A stretch of 49,720 nt of DNA from Woeseiaceae bacterium. Its GTDB lineage: Bacteria > Pseudomonadota > Gammaproteobacteria > Steroidobacterales > Woeseiaceae. Numbering within the stretch: the first letter of the stretch is position 1; each line of letters begins with the position of its first letter. The stretch is taken from contig JAHEFF010000023.1 of the NCBI GenBank assembly GCA_024640315.1, positions 1-49,720 on the forward strand. Direction: 5' to 3'. The translations under genes were made by a program, and so were the position numbers. Below are positions 1 to 8,951 of this stretch, piece by piece. A model generated the notes under the pieces. The model was not told the DNA's origin. It searched no databases and saw nothing but the letters and a program-made list of their open reading frames with translations.

Positions 1-147
1 CCAACAAATCCAAAAGTGCGATAGTGTTTCAGAAACGTCCATAGTCAGATTGTCTCCAGCAAAACCTTGAGTGGGACACTTTTGTTGCTGATTGAATTGG
101 TCCGAATGGTTCGAAAATCAGCGAAATCTGCCAGCGTATCCACTATT

Positions 148-168
148 ATCGTGCTCTAGGAGCTCGAT
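148..168. promoter_or_regulatory. Inverted repeat upstream of the TIR-TPR gene
   Basis: Two 9-base arms, ATCGTGCTC and GAGCTCGAT, surround a TAG centre; they match as an inverted repeat at 8 of 9 positions. The dyad ends 17 bases before the GTG start at 186 and overlaps the place where the ribosome would bind, so it could be an operator or a small hairpin controlling translation. A TATTAT resembling a -10 box lies at 143-148, but no good -35 box is seen at the right distance. The rest of 1-185 shows nothing recognisable. Confidence 0.3.
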
Positions 169-185
169 AGGACCCAGCGATTACC

Positions 186-2666
186 GTGTCTGCGGACTAC
201 AAATATCGCGCTTTTATCAGTTACAGCCACAAGGACGAGAAATGGGCGTCCTGGCTGCATAAAGCGCTCGAAACATTCAAAGTGCCCAAGTACCTCGTTG
301 GCCAGGAAACGCCAATGGGCACTGTGCCCGAGCGCATGGGCAAAGTGTTTCGGGATCGCGAGGAGCTCTCGTCATCGCACAGCCTCGGCACCGAACTGAC
401 CCAGGCGCTTGAAGATTCTGCCTGCCAGATTGTTATCTGTTCCCCGAACGCCGCGAAGTCTCACTGGACGAACGAAGAGATCAAGGCCTACAAACGCCTC
501 GGTCGCGAAAGCCGCATCTTTTGCCTGATCGTCGATGGCGAGCCGTATGCGTCTGGAGATCCGGAGACCGCGGATGACGAGTGTTTCCCGCAAGCGGTGC
601 GCTTCCGTGCCGGGCCGGACGGCGAGCTGTCGGACGAGCCCAGCGAGCCGATCGCCGCGGATGCCCGACCTCATGCCGACGGCAAGCTCAACGCCAAGCT
701 GAAACTGATCGCCGGCATGCTCGGCGTAGGTTTTGACGACCTGAAGCAGCGCGAGCTTCAGCGGCAGAAGAAGCGTAAAGCAATTATCGCCACCTCGTCG
801 GTGGCCGGCATGCTCGTTGCCAGCGGGCTGGCTTACTCGGTCTACCTCAACCTGACCGCCATACCGCCGGTGGAAATCGACCCGGTGTCCGTGTTAATCG
901 CCGACTTCGATAACCAGACCGGCGACCCGGTCTTCGACGGCTCCCTCGAGCAGGCATTTCAGATCGGCCTCGAGGTTGCGCCATTCATTACCTCCTATTC
1001 ACGATCGGACGCCCAGGCCATTGCCGCCGAGATCAGTCAGGATGGTGCGCTCGATGCCGACGTCGCCCGACTGGTTTCCGTCCGGGAGAATATCGGCATG
1101 GTGTTGGCCGGCACTATTCTTCCGGACGGGGATGGTTACGAACTGAGCGTTGTCGCCATCGAGCCGCAGGCCGGCGAAATCCTCGGAGAGGCGGATGTCG
1201 ACGCAGACGACAAGAATGAGGTCCTTGCTGCGGTCGGCCAGCTGGCGAGTGAGCTGACCGAAGAATTCGGCGCCGATGTCCTGGATGAAGACATTGCGTT
1301 CGCGAACGACAGCTTCACGGCAGCGTCGCTGGAAGCCGTCAAGAGCTATACGACGGCCCAGGACCTGCAGCACAAGCGTCGCGACGATGAAGCCGCCGAG
1401 TACTACGCCGAGGCCGTCGAGCTCGACCCGAACTTCACACGCGCCTATTCCGGCTGGGCACTGAGCGCATTCGTACTCGGCCAGACGCAACGATCTGACG
1501 AGCTGTGGAGCCAGGCGCTGGCCAACCTGGATCGGGTGACGGAACGCGAGCGTCTTCGAACGCTCGGTCTCTACTATTCGGTAGTGACGCGCAACTATCC
1601 AAAGGCGTTGGAGAGCTACCAGGCGCTGGTCGAGAAGTACCCGGCCGATGAGATCGGCCAGAGTAACCTCGCTGTCCACCATTTCTACTCCCTGAATTTC
1701 GAGGAGGCGCTGGTCGCGGGCAAGAAGGTCATGGACATCTATCCCGGTAGAGCGATGTACCAGACGAATTATGCCCTCTTCGCGATGTATGCCAGCGACT
1801 TCGAGACAGGCGACACCGAGGCGCGCGGCGCACTTGAGATTAGCCCGGATTATTACAACGCCTGGTTGCCGATCGCGATCAAGGCCATTGTCGATGGCGA
1901 CTTCGAAGCAGCGAGAAGTGCTTATGAATCGATGGCCTTGTCGAGCGCCCAGGGCGCGCCGCTGGCCGAGATCGGTTTGGGAGACCTGTCGATCTTTACC
2001 GGCGATTTCGAGGCGGGCCGGGAACACTTGCGGCGTGCTGTCGAACTCGCCACCGCAGACGACAATCAGTACGTCGCTGCAACAGCCTACATGGCTATTG
2101 CATTCGCCTACGAAGCGGAGGGCAATCTCGAGGCCGCACAGGAGGCGTCGGCGAGCGCGCTGCAGGCTGCAAGCGGCGAGCCCTGGATCGTGCAGGCGGC
2201 GTTGCTACATATTGCTGCCGGCAATATCGAAGCGGCCGCGGAGATCGCCGCGGACCTCACCAATCAGTTACAGCCGCAGACGCGAGCGTACGGAATGTTG
2301 ATCGAGGGACTGATCGCGCACAGCAATGGTCGGATCGTCGACGCTATCGAAAAGCTGTCGGCGGGCCTTGAGCTGGCTGATTTCTGGCTGATCCGCTTCT
2401 ATCTCGGCAGGATTTACCTGGATGCAGGCTATTATGCCGAGGCGGTTGATGAACTGACCCAGTCCATGGACAGAAAGGGTGAAGCCGCCGCATTGTTCCT
2501 CGACGACATATCGACCTTCCGGTACGTCGCGCCGGTCTACTACTGGCTCGGTCGGGCCGAGGCGCAACTCGGTATGGGCACATCGGCCACTGAGAAACTT
2601 GAGCAGTTCATCAGCCTCCGTCCGAATGGCGGCGCGCTGGTAGACGACGCGCGCGAGCGCCTGTAA
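186..2666 (+). CDS. TIR domain protein with one membrane segment and TPR repeats
   Basis: The protein has 826 residues with a GTG start. Residues 1-120 form a bacterial TIR domain (TIR_2 type): it opens with YRAFISYSHKDE, has a DREEL motif near 57-61, and a SPNAAKSHWTNEE segment around 86-98 that matches the TIR box carrying the glutamate (E97 or E98) used by NAD-cleaving TIRs. Basic residues and a single membrane helix follow at about 199-221. Next is a stretch beginning VLIADFDNQTGDPVF (about 236-250), like the domain seen before TPRs in many bacterial signalling proteins, and then TPR repeats from about 385 to the C-terminus. The layout suggests a cytoplasmic TIR with TPRs across the membrane, or the reverse; topology is inferred. 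Catalysis is not proven, since many TIR_2 domains act only as protein-binding modules. It stands alone and ends at a shared terminator. Confidence 0.85.
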   Translation: MSADYKYRAFISYSHKDEKWASWLHKALETFKVPKYLVGQETPMGTVPERMGKVFRDREELSSSHSLGTELTQALEDSACQIVICSPNAAKSHWTNEEIKAYKRLGRESRIFCLIVDGEPYASGDPETADDECFPQAVRFRAGPDGELSDEPSEPIAADARPHADGKLNAKLKLIAGMLGVGFDDLKQRELQRQKKRKAIIATSSVAGMLVASGLAYSVYLNLTAIPPVEIDPVSVLIADFDNQTGDPVFDGSLEQAFQIGLEVAPFITSYSRSDAQAIAAEISQDGALDADVARLVSVRENIGMVLAGTILPDGDGYELSVVAIEPQAGEILGEADVDADDKNEVLAAVGQLASELTEEFGADVLDEDIAFANDSFTAASLEAVKSYTTAQDLQHKRRDDEAAEYYAEAVELDPNFTRAYSGWALSAFVLGQTQRSDELWSQALANLDRVTERERLRTLGLYYSVVTRNYPKALESYQALVEKYPADEIGQSNLAVHHFYSLNFEEALVAGKKVMDIYPGRAMYQTNYALFAMYASDFETGDTEARGALEISPDYYNAWLPIAIKAIVDGDFEAARSAYESMALSSAQGAPLAEIGLGDLSIFTGDFEAGREHLRRAVELATADDNQYVAATAYMAIAFAYEAEGNLEAAQEASASALQAASGEPWIVQAALLHIAAGNIEAAAEIAADLTNQLQPQTRAYGMLIEGLIAHSNGRIVDAIEKLSAGLELADFWLIRFYLGRIYLDAGYYAEAVDELTQSMDRKGEAAALFLDDISTFRYVAPVYYWLGRAEAQLGMGTSATEKLEQFISLRPNGGALVDDARERL

Positions 2667-2674
2667 CCAGCGCC

Positions 2675-2712
2675 AAAAAAAGCCCCCGCGGCATCCGCGC
2701 CGCGGGGGCATT
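2675..2712 (-). terminator. Intrinsic terminator between convergent genes
   Basis: A perfect 11-base-pair stem (GCCCCCGCGGC at 2682-2692 with its complement at 2699-2709) closes a 6-base loop. Seven A residues at 2675-2681 become a U tract when read on the minus strand, so it terminates the HYR/NPAYR gene. It also lies 16 bases after the stop of the plus-strand TIR-TPR gene and could slow that transcript, though it lacks a U tract in that direction. Confidence 0.85.
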
Positions 2713-2725
2713 CATTACTTGACCA

Positions 2726-5700
2726 CTACGGTCTGACGTTGATCGTCAGGTCCTGCATCTCGCCCGTGGGCAGCGACACTGTGAAGCAGTAAGGTGTCGA
2801 CGGCCGCTCTGCGAACAGGTCCGCACCAGTATTTGGATCGACCGCCTGCAGGTTGTAGATGTAGCTGCCGTCAGTATCCTGGCGCAGTCCGCTATTGCCA
2901 GGAGACAGCGCGCCTGCACCTGTTGCGGGACACGCTCCCGGCTCCAGCGCGAGCGTCTGCTCTGCGACCGTGAGCGGCGTGGAACCGTCTGTCCAGGCCC
3001 ATGTCAGCGGGAATGATGAGCCAGTCTTGCCCGAGGTCTTGCCGGAGATGCCCGACGTGCTGTACTGGAAGAGTACGGTGACCGTCGCCGACCCGCTCCC
3101 GGTATTGCCGGACGTATCTGCTGCGGTACAGGTCACCTCGGTGTCGCCGACTGCAAAGATGTCGCCCGAGGCAATAGGAACGCCAGGTGCCGACTCGCAA
3201 GCGACGGACGATGCATCCGGGAAGATGTCATCGATGTCGACGTCGAAGGTCACCGACGTGCCACTCAGCGAGTTCGTATCCTGCGTACTGCCGCCAGGGA
3301 AGCTCACCGTAACATTCGGCGCCGTATTGTCGCTGATAATAACGCTCTGCTGGATCGTGCTGGTATTGCCGGCAAAGTCCGAGGCGCACCAGGTGATCTC
3401 TGTGGTGCCGAGCGGGAACTCGGTCGGCGCAGGTGTTACGCAGCTAGCGTCGAGGTATGCGCCCACGGATGGATTGGGATCAATGCCGTCCGGATCTACT
3501 GCGTCCGGTGCTGTCAGCGTAACCGGCGTGTTAACCGCGGTGGCTTCCTTTTCGATGGGGTCCAGCGAATCGCCGCATGGGATTGGCATGCCCTGATCAT
3601 CTGAGCAAGTGAAGTCAGGTGCGTCGCTATCCTGAACGACAACGTTGAAGCTCGCGGTCGTCTTGTTATAACTGCCCCCCGTACCATCGACGACGCAGCT
3701 GGAGCTGGCGCCATCGCAGGGGCCTGCGTCGTATGCGTCGCAGGTGACCGTCGTCGAGCCATAAGCAAAGGTGCTGCCGCTTGCCGGCTCGCAGCTCAGC
3801 TGAGGAAATTCGTAGGGGGGGTCGTCCCTGAAGATGTTGTCGGTAACGGTGATCTCTGCGTCTGGATCGTCCCATACGTTCTTGCCCTCGTAATTCACGA
3901 CCGCACCGTCGGCATTGTCGGGCGCCACAATCAGCTCCGTTGCCGGAATGGTGATCACAGGCGCTACGTTGTCCGCGATGAATACGAATCCTTCCCACAC
4001 ATTCACGTTGCCCTGCGCGTCGGCTTCGGTCGAGCATGTCGCAGGATTTGAGCCGAGGGCGGCGACGAAGCCGTCCATACCTGTAAAGCCGTTTGTGATG
4101 GAGCAGGTGACGCCGACCTCGCTGCCCGTGCAGTCCTGCGTCGCAGGATCACAGTTATCGTACGCCGTGAGGCCGAGTTCGGCGACAAGGTCGATCGTCG
4201 CTGCGGCATCAGGGGTACCACCAGCCGGGTCAGTTTCGAACGAGTAGGTTTCTTGCTCGAACTCCGGGTTGAACGATGGCGGGATGACGTCCTTGATGAT
4301 CAGCGTCTTGTCCTTGATGATCTGGCAGTTTTCGATGTTGCCCGGATCGTTGCAGTCGATCGTATTGCCCGCTTGAGCCGCAATCGCCCAGCCAAGTTTC
4401 TTCTGCAACACGCTGCAGTCTTCGCCAATCGGGTCACAGCCTACGGGGATGTCGATCAGTTCCTGCAGGTCCGTACCGTCGCCGAAGATACGCAGGGTCA
4501 GATTAGTGATGCCCCTGACTGGCGTCGTAAACGTGATCGAGCCGTCGAGGTTGTTTTCGATCGTGGCAACCTTGAGTTCCGAGAAGTCCGGGTTGTTGAC
4601 CGCTGCAATGACATTGTCCTCGGTGATCTGGCCCGGATCGCAATTCTGGAGGGTATCGACGTTGTTGGACCGCCAGGCGATAACCTGCGCGTCGAACTGG
4701 TCGAACTCGTCGCCGGCGAATATGAAGTCTCCGTTGAACGAGGAAACAGTATTGACATCGCCGCCAACGCCGAAGGTGACGTCGAGGAATGAATCATACT
4801 GGTCATCGGGCGCGTCATTGCGATACGCCGGGTTTCGCAGCGAGGAGTTCAGCAGGTCGGTCTCCGCGAGGTTCTCGTAGTCGTAACTGGTCGTCGATGT
4901 GGGATCAGTCGACGACGAGTCAGAAAAGGCCTCGTTGCGGTAAGCCGGGTTACGATACGCCGGATTCCGGTAAGCCGGGTTGCGATACGCCGGGTTGCGA
5001 TACGCCGGGTTCCGGTAGGCCGGGTTCAATGGGTTGATGTCCAGGCCGTTCCAGTCAGGCTGGAATAGCTCCGGGTTGTGCACCTCCTCAAAGCGGACGT
5101 CCGCGACGACACCCGGATTGACGATGTCACCAGCTGCGGAGATACCGTTGACGGTGAGTTCTGCGACCAGTTGATCTTGGTCGTCATAGGCCAATACCGT
5201 GACCGGTGCATCGAGGCTTTGTGAGACGACGAACAGCGTGACGTAGTCGGATGACAGGCCCGGTATCAAACGGGTCTCGACGACATCCGGTACGCAAAAC
5301 TGATCGGTATCAGGGTCGCATGATGGATCGAACGTTGGCCCGAACGGCAGCTGGCGCCAGGAGGCGCGCGCGTCCGTAAGGATCTCGTTGTCACCACCGA
5401 GACCGACCTGAACCGGGTTACCCGGCTGACTGGCGATGACCAGAGTGAACTCGCGATCCAGATCGATATCATTGTTCAGGCCAAGCACAAAGGCTCTCTG
5501 AATCAGTCCGGAAAGGCAATTGCCGGTCGACGGATCGACGACTGCGCAGTAGTTCTTGGCCGGCGTCGGCGATACGAGCCGCACCCGGTCTTCGATGTCG
5601 GCACCATAAATTTCCGAGTCCTTGGCGCGCGCATCGTACTGCGGCAAGTAGGTTGGGTCCGCCGTCGGGCTACAGTATCCGGGATTCGGGTTGGGGTCTT

Positions 5701-7651
5701 CCAGGCCCTCGACCCTGGGCGCAAACGCGGACAGGAAGCGATCCGTTGATTCCTGTGTTTGCGCGACCACCTCCGTAACGGGTTCTGCGTCGGCCTGTTC
5801 GGTCGTCTCGGCAACTTGCTCCTGCACCGGCATCGGGAACGGCTCGCCCGGCGACGTCGGCATGGGCGCGGATGCCGGACTGCCGTCGTCTCTCGGTATC
5901 ACGTCCGCTTCCGTCATCATGGTTCCTTCAGGAACCGCGTAGGGGGCCGGCACATTGAACGGATCGCTGCCACGTTGCGCCCTGGCGCGGCGCCAGTCCG
6001 TCCAGGCGGCGAAAAAGTTGCCATCGCCAAGTTCAGTGATCGAAATGTAGTCGCCGTTGAATGCCACCTCATTGCCGCCGAAGGCCTGAACGTTCAACAG
6101 GTTGACCTCGCGTTCGACACCCTGATCGTCCACCACGTAGCGGGAAACTCGTTCAGGTTGCGGGTTTGGTACGGGGGCGCCGTTGCCGGCGATGTTGATG
6201 CGGGTGGTATAGACGTCAGCGGTGCGCTTGAACCGCAAGGTCTGATTCAACGATCCGTCGAATACGTCGAAGTCCTCGATATACGGGTTCGCTTCCCAGT
6301 GCTTTTGATCGACGCTCGATCCGATAAGGGCATCGTAGACGAGGCTTTCATTCCGCGTGTCGTACCAGAGCACGTGGCAGAATTCGTCGTTGCAGGCGAT
6401 TGACTGCATGAACTGGAATGCGTGACCGGCGACCGGGCTGACTTCGACGGGATTGGACCACTTCGTCCCGTTCTGGGACGTACGCACCATCACTCGACTG
6501 CCCTGGTCCAGGCAGGCATTCGTGACCGGGTCTCTCGGACGTTCGGCGTAAACAAGTACGAACTCGTTTGCGGTGGCGCTGACCCAGGGGAAATCATTCG
6601 TGCGGAACGACACCGCGTTCCGTGATGACAATGGATCCGGTAGTGTGACCTGGTCAAACGCGCAGATCTCGGGGTTATCGCCGATTTCGAAGACCTTGCC
6701 CGGATTGCCGGCACCCGCCCTGTTATCAACGGAACCCACAATTGTGTCCGGCTCAGTGCCATCGGCAAACCGGCGCATCACATAGAGGAACTTGCTGCCA
6801 ATGTTGGCGACCGACAGGCCCTGGTCGAGGCCGGATGTCTGACTGATCTGCCTGGGGTTGGACCAGCACCCGGCCGCCCCGAAACAGTCGTTGTAGGTTG
6901 TGTAGGTGCGGATGTTCTGTTGGCTTCCGTTGAAGACGGCAAAGGTGACGACGATGCGGACACGTTTCAATTCCCGCGTCACGGTCCGGCCGTCCTCGAG
7001 CGTCATCGTGACTTGTTCGGTGCCGCCGTTGGGATGATCGATCAGCCTGGCATCCGGCTTATCAATGAAGTTCGAGCCGCTGATTTTCGCAATTTCGAGC
7101 TGGCCTGCCTCCGAGTAAAAGCGGAAGCCGGTTTCCGTGTTCAGCTCGATCATGCGCTGGATCTGCATGACGCTGTTGCCGCCGCGGATGCCTGAAATGC
7201 TCGTGACGGCCGCAAAACCTTCCGAGACCAGCATCGTCGGGTCGGCCATGAAGCCCTGGCCGTTCCAGTTGTTCTGGCGGGTACCCGTCAGCAGTCGGCG
7301 GATGAACTGGCCGTCGCGCGATTCGGAGTAGCCGATCACGGTATCGCCCTGCTTGTCAGCAAGGTCCGACAACGAGTAGTCGTTGTAGGCGCAGAGCTTG
7401 TTGAGCTCGTTCAGCGGGTTGACCTTGCAGGACGGCTCGTTCTGCTGACGCCCAATCTGACCGCAGTCGAACTCGATGACGGTTCCGTCGTCCAGTTCAT
7501 AAGACGGAGCGCAAACGCCTGTGACGTTGACGTTGTAATCCACAACTTGCGCGCCGAGTGGCGGTGAGGCGAGCCAGATCAAAGCTGTCACGATTGAAAT
7601 TTGAAGTCTTATCGCCGACATCCGGCCACACCTGTTCGTGATTCCGTGCAT
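2726..7651 (-). CDS. Large secreted protein with BNR-like and HYR-like regions and NPAYR repeats
   Basis: I place the start at 7651, where AGGAG (7659-7663) gives a good ribosome binding site; an in-frame start at 7774 has no such support. This gives 1641 residues. The N-terminus has a hydrophobic segment ending near LGAQ, typical of Sec export. The first half contains BNR/sialidase-like pieces (WSNP..IS, HVLWYDTR, FAAWTDWR), suggesting a beta-propeller. Residues 876-906 are six tandem NPAYR units, with a seventh copy nearer the C-terminus. The C-terminal third holds cysteine-rich Ig-like modules; the motifs FAYGSTTVTC, FPLGTTEITWCASDFAGN and FAVGDTEVTC mark HYR-like domains near residues 1290, 1410 and 1495. 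Such modules occur in adhesins and surface proteins. No catalytic site or sorting signal is recognised. The function is unknown; a cell-surface binding or matrix role is inferred. Confidence 0.8.
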   Translation of the reverse strand: MHGITNRCGRMSAIRLQISIVTALIWLASPPLGAQVVDYNVNVTGVCAPSYELDDGTVIEFDCGQIGRQQNEPSCKVNPLNELNKLCAYNDYSLSDLADKQGDTVIGYSESRDGQFIRRLLTGTRQNNWNGQGFMADPTMLVSEGFAAVTSISGIRGGNSVMQIQRMIELNTETGFRFYSEAGQLEIAKISGSNFIDKPDARLIDHPNGGTEQVTMTLEDGRTVTRELKRVRIVVTFAVFNGSQQNIRTYTTYNDCFGAAGCWSNPRQISQTSGLDQGLSVANIGSKFLYVMRRFADGTEPDTIVGSVDNRAGAGNPGKVFEIGDNPEICAFDQVTLPDPLSSRNAVSFRTNDFPWVSATANEFVLVYAERPRDPVTNACLDQGSRVMVRTSQNGTKWSNPVEVSPVAGHAFQFMQSIACNDEFCHVLWYDTRNESLVYDALIGSSVDQKHWEANPYIEDFDVFDGSLNQTLRFKRTADVYTTRINIAGNGAPVPNPQPERVSRYVVDDQGVEREVNLLNVQAFGGNEVAFNGDYISITELGDGNFFAAWTDWRRARAQRGSDPFNVPAPYAVPEGTMMTEADVIPRDDGSPASAPMPTSPGEPFPMPVQEQVAETTEQADAEPVTEVVAQTQESTDRFLSAFAPRVEGLEDPNPNPGYCSPTADPTYLPQYDARAKDSEIYGADIEDRVRLVSPTPAKNYCAVVDPSTGNCLSGLIQRAFVLGLNNDIDLDREFTLVIASQPGNPVQVGLGGDNEILTDARASWRQLPFGPTFDPSCDPDTDQFCVPDVVETRLIPGLSSDYVTLFVVSQSLDAPVTVLAYDDQDQLVAELTVNGISAAGDIVNPGVVADVRFEEVHNPELFQPDWNGLDINPLNPAYRNPAYRNPAYRNPAYRNPAYRNPAYRNEAFSDSSSTDPTSTTSYDYENLAETDLLNSSLRNPAYRNDAPDDQYDSFLDVTFGVGGDVNTVSSFNGDFIFAGDEFDQFDAQVIAWRSNNVDTLQNCDPGQITEDNVIAAVNNPDFSELKVATIENNLDGSITFTTPVRGITNLTLRIFGDGTDLQELIDIPVGCDPIGEDCSVLQKKLGWAIAAQAGNTIDCNDPGNIENCQIIKDKTLIIKDVIPPSFNPEFEQETYSFETDPAGGTPDAAATIDLVAELGLTAYDNCDPATQDCTGSEVGVTCSITNGFTGMDGFVAALGSNPATCSTEADAQGNVNVWEGFVFIADNVAPVITIPATELIVAPDNADGAVVNYEGKNVWDDPDAEITVTDNIFRDDPPYEFPQLSCEPASGSTFAYGSTTVTCDAYDAGPCDGASSSCVVDGTGGSYNKTTASFNVVVQDSDAPDFTCSDDQGMPIPCGDSLDPIEKEATAVNTPVTLTAPDAVDPDGIDPNPSVGAYLDASCVTPAPTEFPLGTTEITWCASDFAGNTSTIQQSVIISDNTAPNVTVSFPGGSTQDTNSLSGTSVTFDVDIDDIFPDASSVACESAPGVPIASGDIFAVGDTEVTCTAADTSGNTGSGSATVTVLFQYSTSGISGKTSGKTGSSFPLTWAWTDGSTPLTVAEQTLALEPGACPATGAGALSPGNSGLRQDTDGSYIYNLQAVDPNTGADLFAERPSTPYCFTVSLPTGEMQDLTINVRP
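4934..5026 (-). repeat. Tandem 15-base coding repeat (NPAYR x6)
   Basis: Six in-frame 15-base units each encode Asn-Pro-Ala-Tyr-Arg, followed by a closing Asn. The units differ from each other mainly at third codon positions (for example GGTAAG versus GATACG on the plus strand), so the peptide is conserved more than the DNA. A lone seventh copy, NPAYRN, is at 4817-4834. This is a protein-level repeat and not a CRISPR or regulatory array. Confidence 0.95.
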
Positions 7652-7964
7652 TTTCCGCTCCTGGAAGCAGCCTGTTGTTTTGTAATTGGCCAGAGGCCGG
7701 TGGCTGTTCGTATTTAAAGATATTTTCCGATTATAAATGATCCGGCCGGATAAAAAGCAGATTCCGGAGTACAAAAGCGTATGGGTGAAAAAGCTCCTGA
7801 TACCGGCTGAAATCGCGTTAAATATTTCGACACTGACAGCGGATGGCTAAGTTATTGTAATTATGTACAATATTTCTCCGCCAGAGCTTGCTTTTGGAAC
7901 CTCTTCGGTGCCTGAAAAATCGTTGCGACCGGAACTCGGGCCAGCCGTCAGAATCGAAGGCTGA
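7652..7964. promoter_or_regulatory. Divergent intergenic region with candidate promoter and dyad
   Basis: This 313-base gene-free stretch separates the minus-strand HYR/NPAYR gene from the plus-strand PDZ gene, so it should hold both promoters. For the minus strand, a perfect TATAAT -10 box reads across 7735-7730, about 80 bases before the start codon, but no convincing -35 partner is visible. For the plus strand, a perfect inverted repeat with arms TATTGTA and TACAATA lies at 7853-7872 with a 6-base spacer. Its right arm contains TACAAT, a possible -10, so it may be an operator over the promoter. No small gene is supported here. Confidence 0.4.
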
Positions 7965-8792
7965 GTGAAAAGAATTGTCATCGCATCTCTGCTCTCGGCA
8001 AGTGGCGCATTCGCCGCAGCGGGTTGGTATTTCTTGACCCTATATGAAAGTGAGTCCACGCCTCAGGCCGACAACTCGATCGGGTTTGATGCAAGGCAGT
8101 CCGTCAAAAACCGACTTGCAGCGCTTGAGACCGCCGTCAGCGACGAGCGCCAGGCGAGACAGCTCTTGCAGGAAGAGGTCTTCTATCTTACGAGTGAGCT
8201 GGAGATTCTGGCCGACCTGCAAATTCCGTCCCGTGTTGAAGACTCGTCCAGCGAGTCGCGGGGTGAAGATTCCCGTGATTCCCGCCGCGAAGAAATACGA
8301 CGCAGAAACAGCCGCGAGGGAAGAGCGGAGCAACTCGTCGCCGCAGGATTTCTGCCGAGCCAGGCGGACTGGATCCTGCAAAGAGAGCAGGAACTGCAGA
8401 TGGCTGCACTCCAGGACCGCTTTGATGCAGAGCGAAGCGGCGAGCCAATAGACTGGATGGCGAACAGGAATCAGTCGGCAGACGCCCTGCGCGAGGAACT
8501 CGGCGACGCCGACTACGAGCGCTATCTCGAAGCCAACAATCGATCCACGAACGTTGCGGTATCCAGTGTTATCGAGAGTTCGCCGGCCCAGGTTGCCGGT
8601 CTGCAACCGGGCGACGAGATTTATCGATACGATGGTCAGCGCGTTTTCAGTATGACCGATCTGACCCGCCAGACGATGGTGGGTGAGCCGGGGCAGAACG
8701 TCGCCGTCGATGTGATGCGCAATGGCAACCTGATCCAGGTGGTCATGCCGCGCGGGCCGGTAGGGATTACGGGAGGACGTCGCCGGTACTAG
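7965..8792 (+). CDS. Membrane-anchored PDZ-domain protein
   Basis: The protein has 275 residues with a GTG start. An N-terminal hydrophobic segment (about 3-25) would anchor it in the inner membrane facing the periplasm, or act as an uncleaved signal. A charged helical region from about 45 to 140, rich in Glu, Arg and Ser, is likely coiled coil in part. The C-terminal 85 residues form a PDZ domain: VIESSPAQVAGLQPGDEIYRYDG is the usual carboxylate-loop and PAxxAGL-GD signature. There is no serine-protease domain, so it is not a DegP or DegS enzyme. PDZ proteins of this form bind C-termini of partners in envelope quality control; that role is inferred. It appears to be a single-gene unit, followed by 159 bases before pssA. 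Confidence 0.75.
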   Translation: MKRIVIASLLSASGAFAAAGWYFLTLYESESTPQADNSIGFDARQSVKNRLAALETAVSDERQARQLLQEEVFYLTSELEILADLQIPSRVEDSSSESRGEDSRDSRREEIRRRNSREGRAEQLVAAGFLPSQADWILQREQELQMAALQDRFDAERSGEPIDWMANRNQSADALREELGDADYERYLEANNRSTNVAVSSVIESSPAQVAGLQPGDEIYRYDGQRVFSMTDLTRQTMVGEPGQNVAVDVMRNGNLIQVVMPRGPVGITGGRRRY

Positions 8793-8951
8793 CTGAAATC
8801 CTGGTCGCAGTGTTCGGGTATCGCGCTAATGATCAATCCGCGATCACCGGCAACGAAAGGGCTCGCAACGCAGGCGGATTGGACTGGCTAATCAATCGGC
8901 CCCGATGCAGAATGTGGGTCGGGAATAATAAGAACAACGACCGGGGCTCGG

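Noticed and set aside
999..2027. A 342-codon minus-strand frame inside the TIR-TPR gene
   Set aside because: The opposite strand encodes a continuous TPR protein, and the antisense product has an Arg/Val/Leu-rich composition typical of shadow frames.
4934..5026. Possible CRISPR-like array of 15-base units
   Set aside because: The units are directly adjacent with no spacers and are in frame inside a large gene, encoding NPAYR.
7652..7774. N-terminal extension of the large NPAYR protein
   Set aside because: The added 41 residues have no signal-peptide character and the start at 7774 has no ribosome site, while 7651 follows AGGAG and leads into a normal Sec signal.
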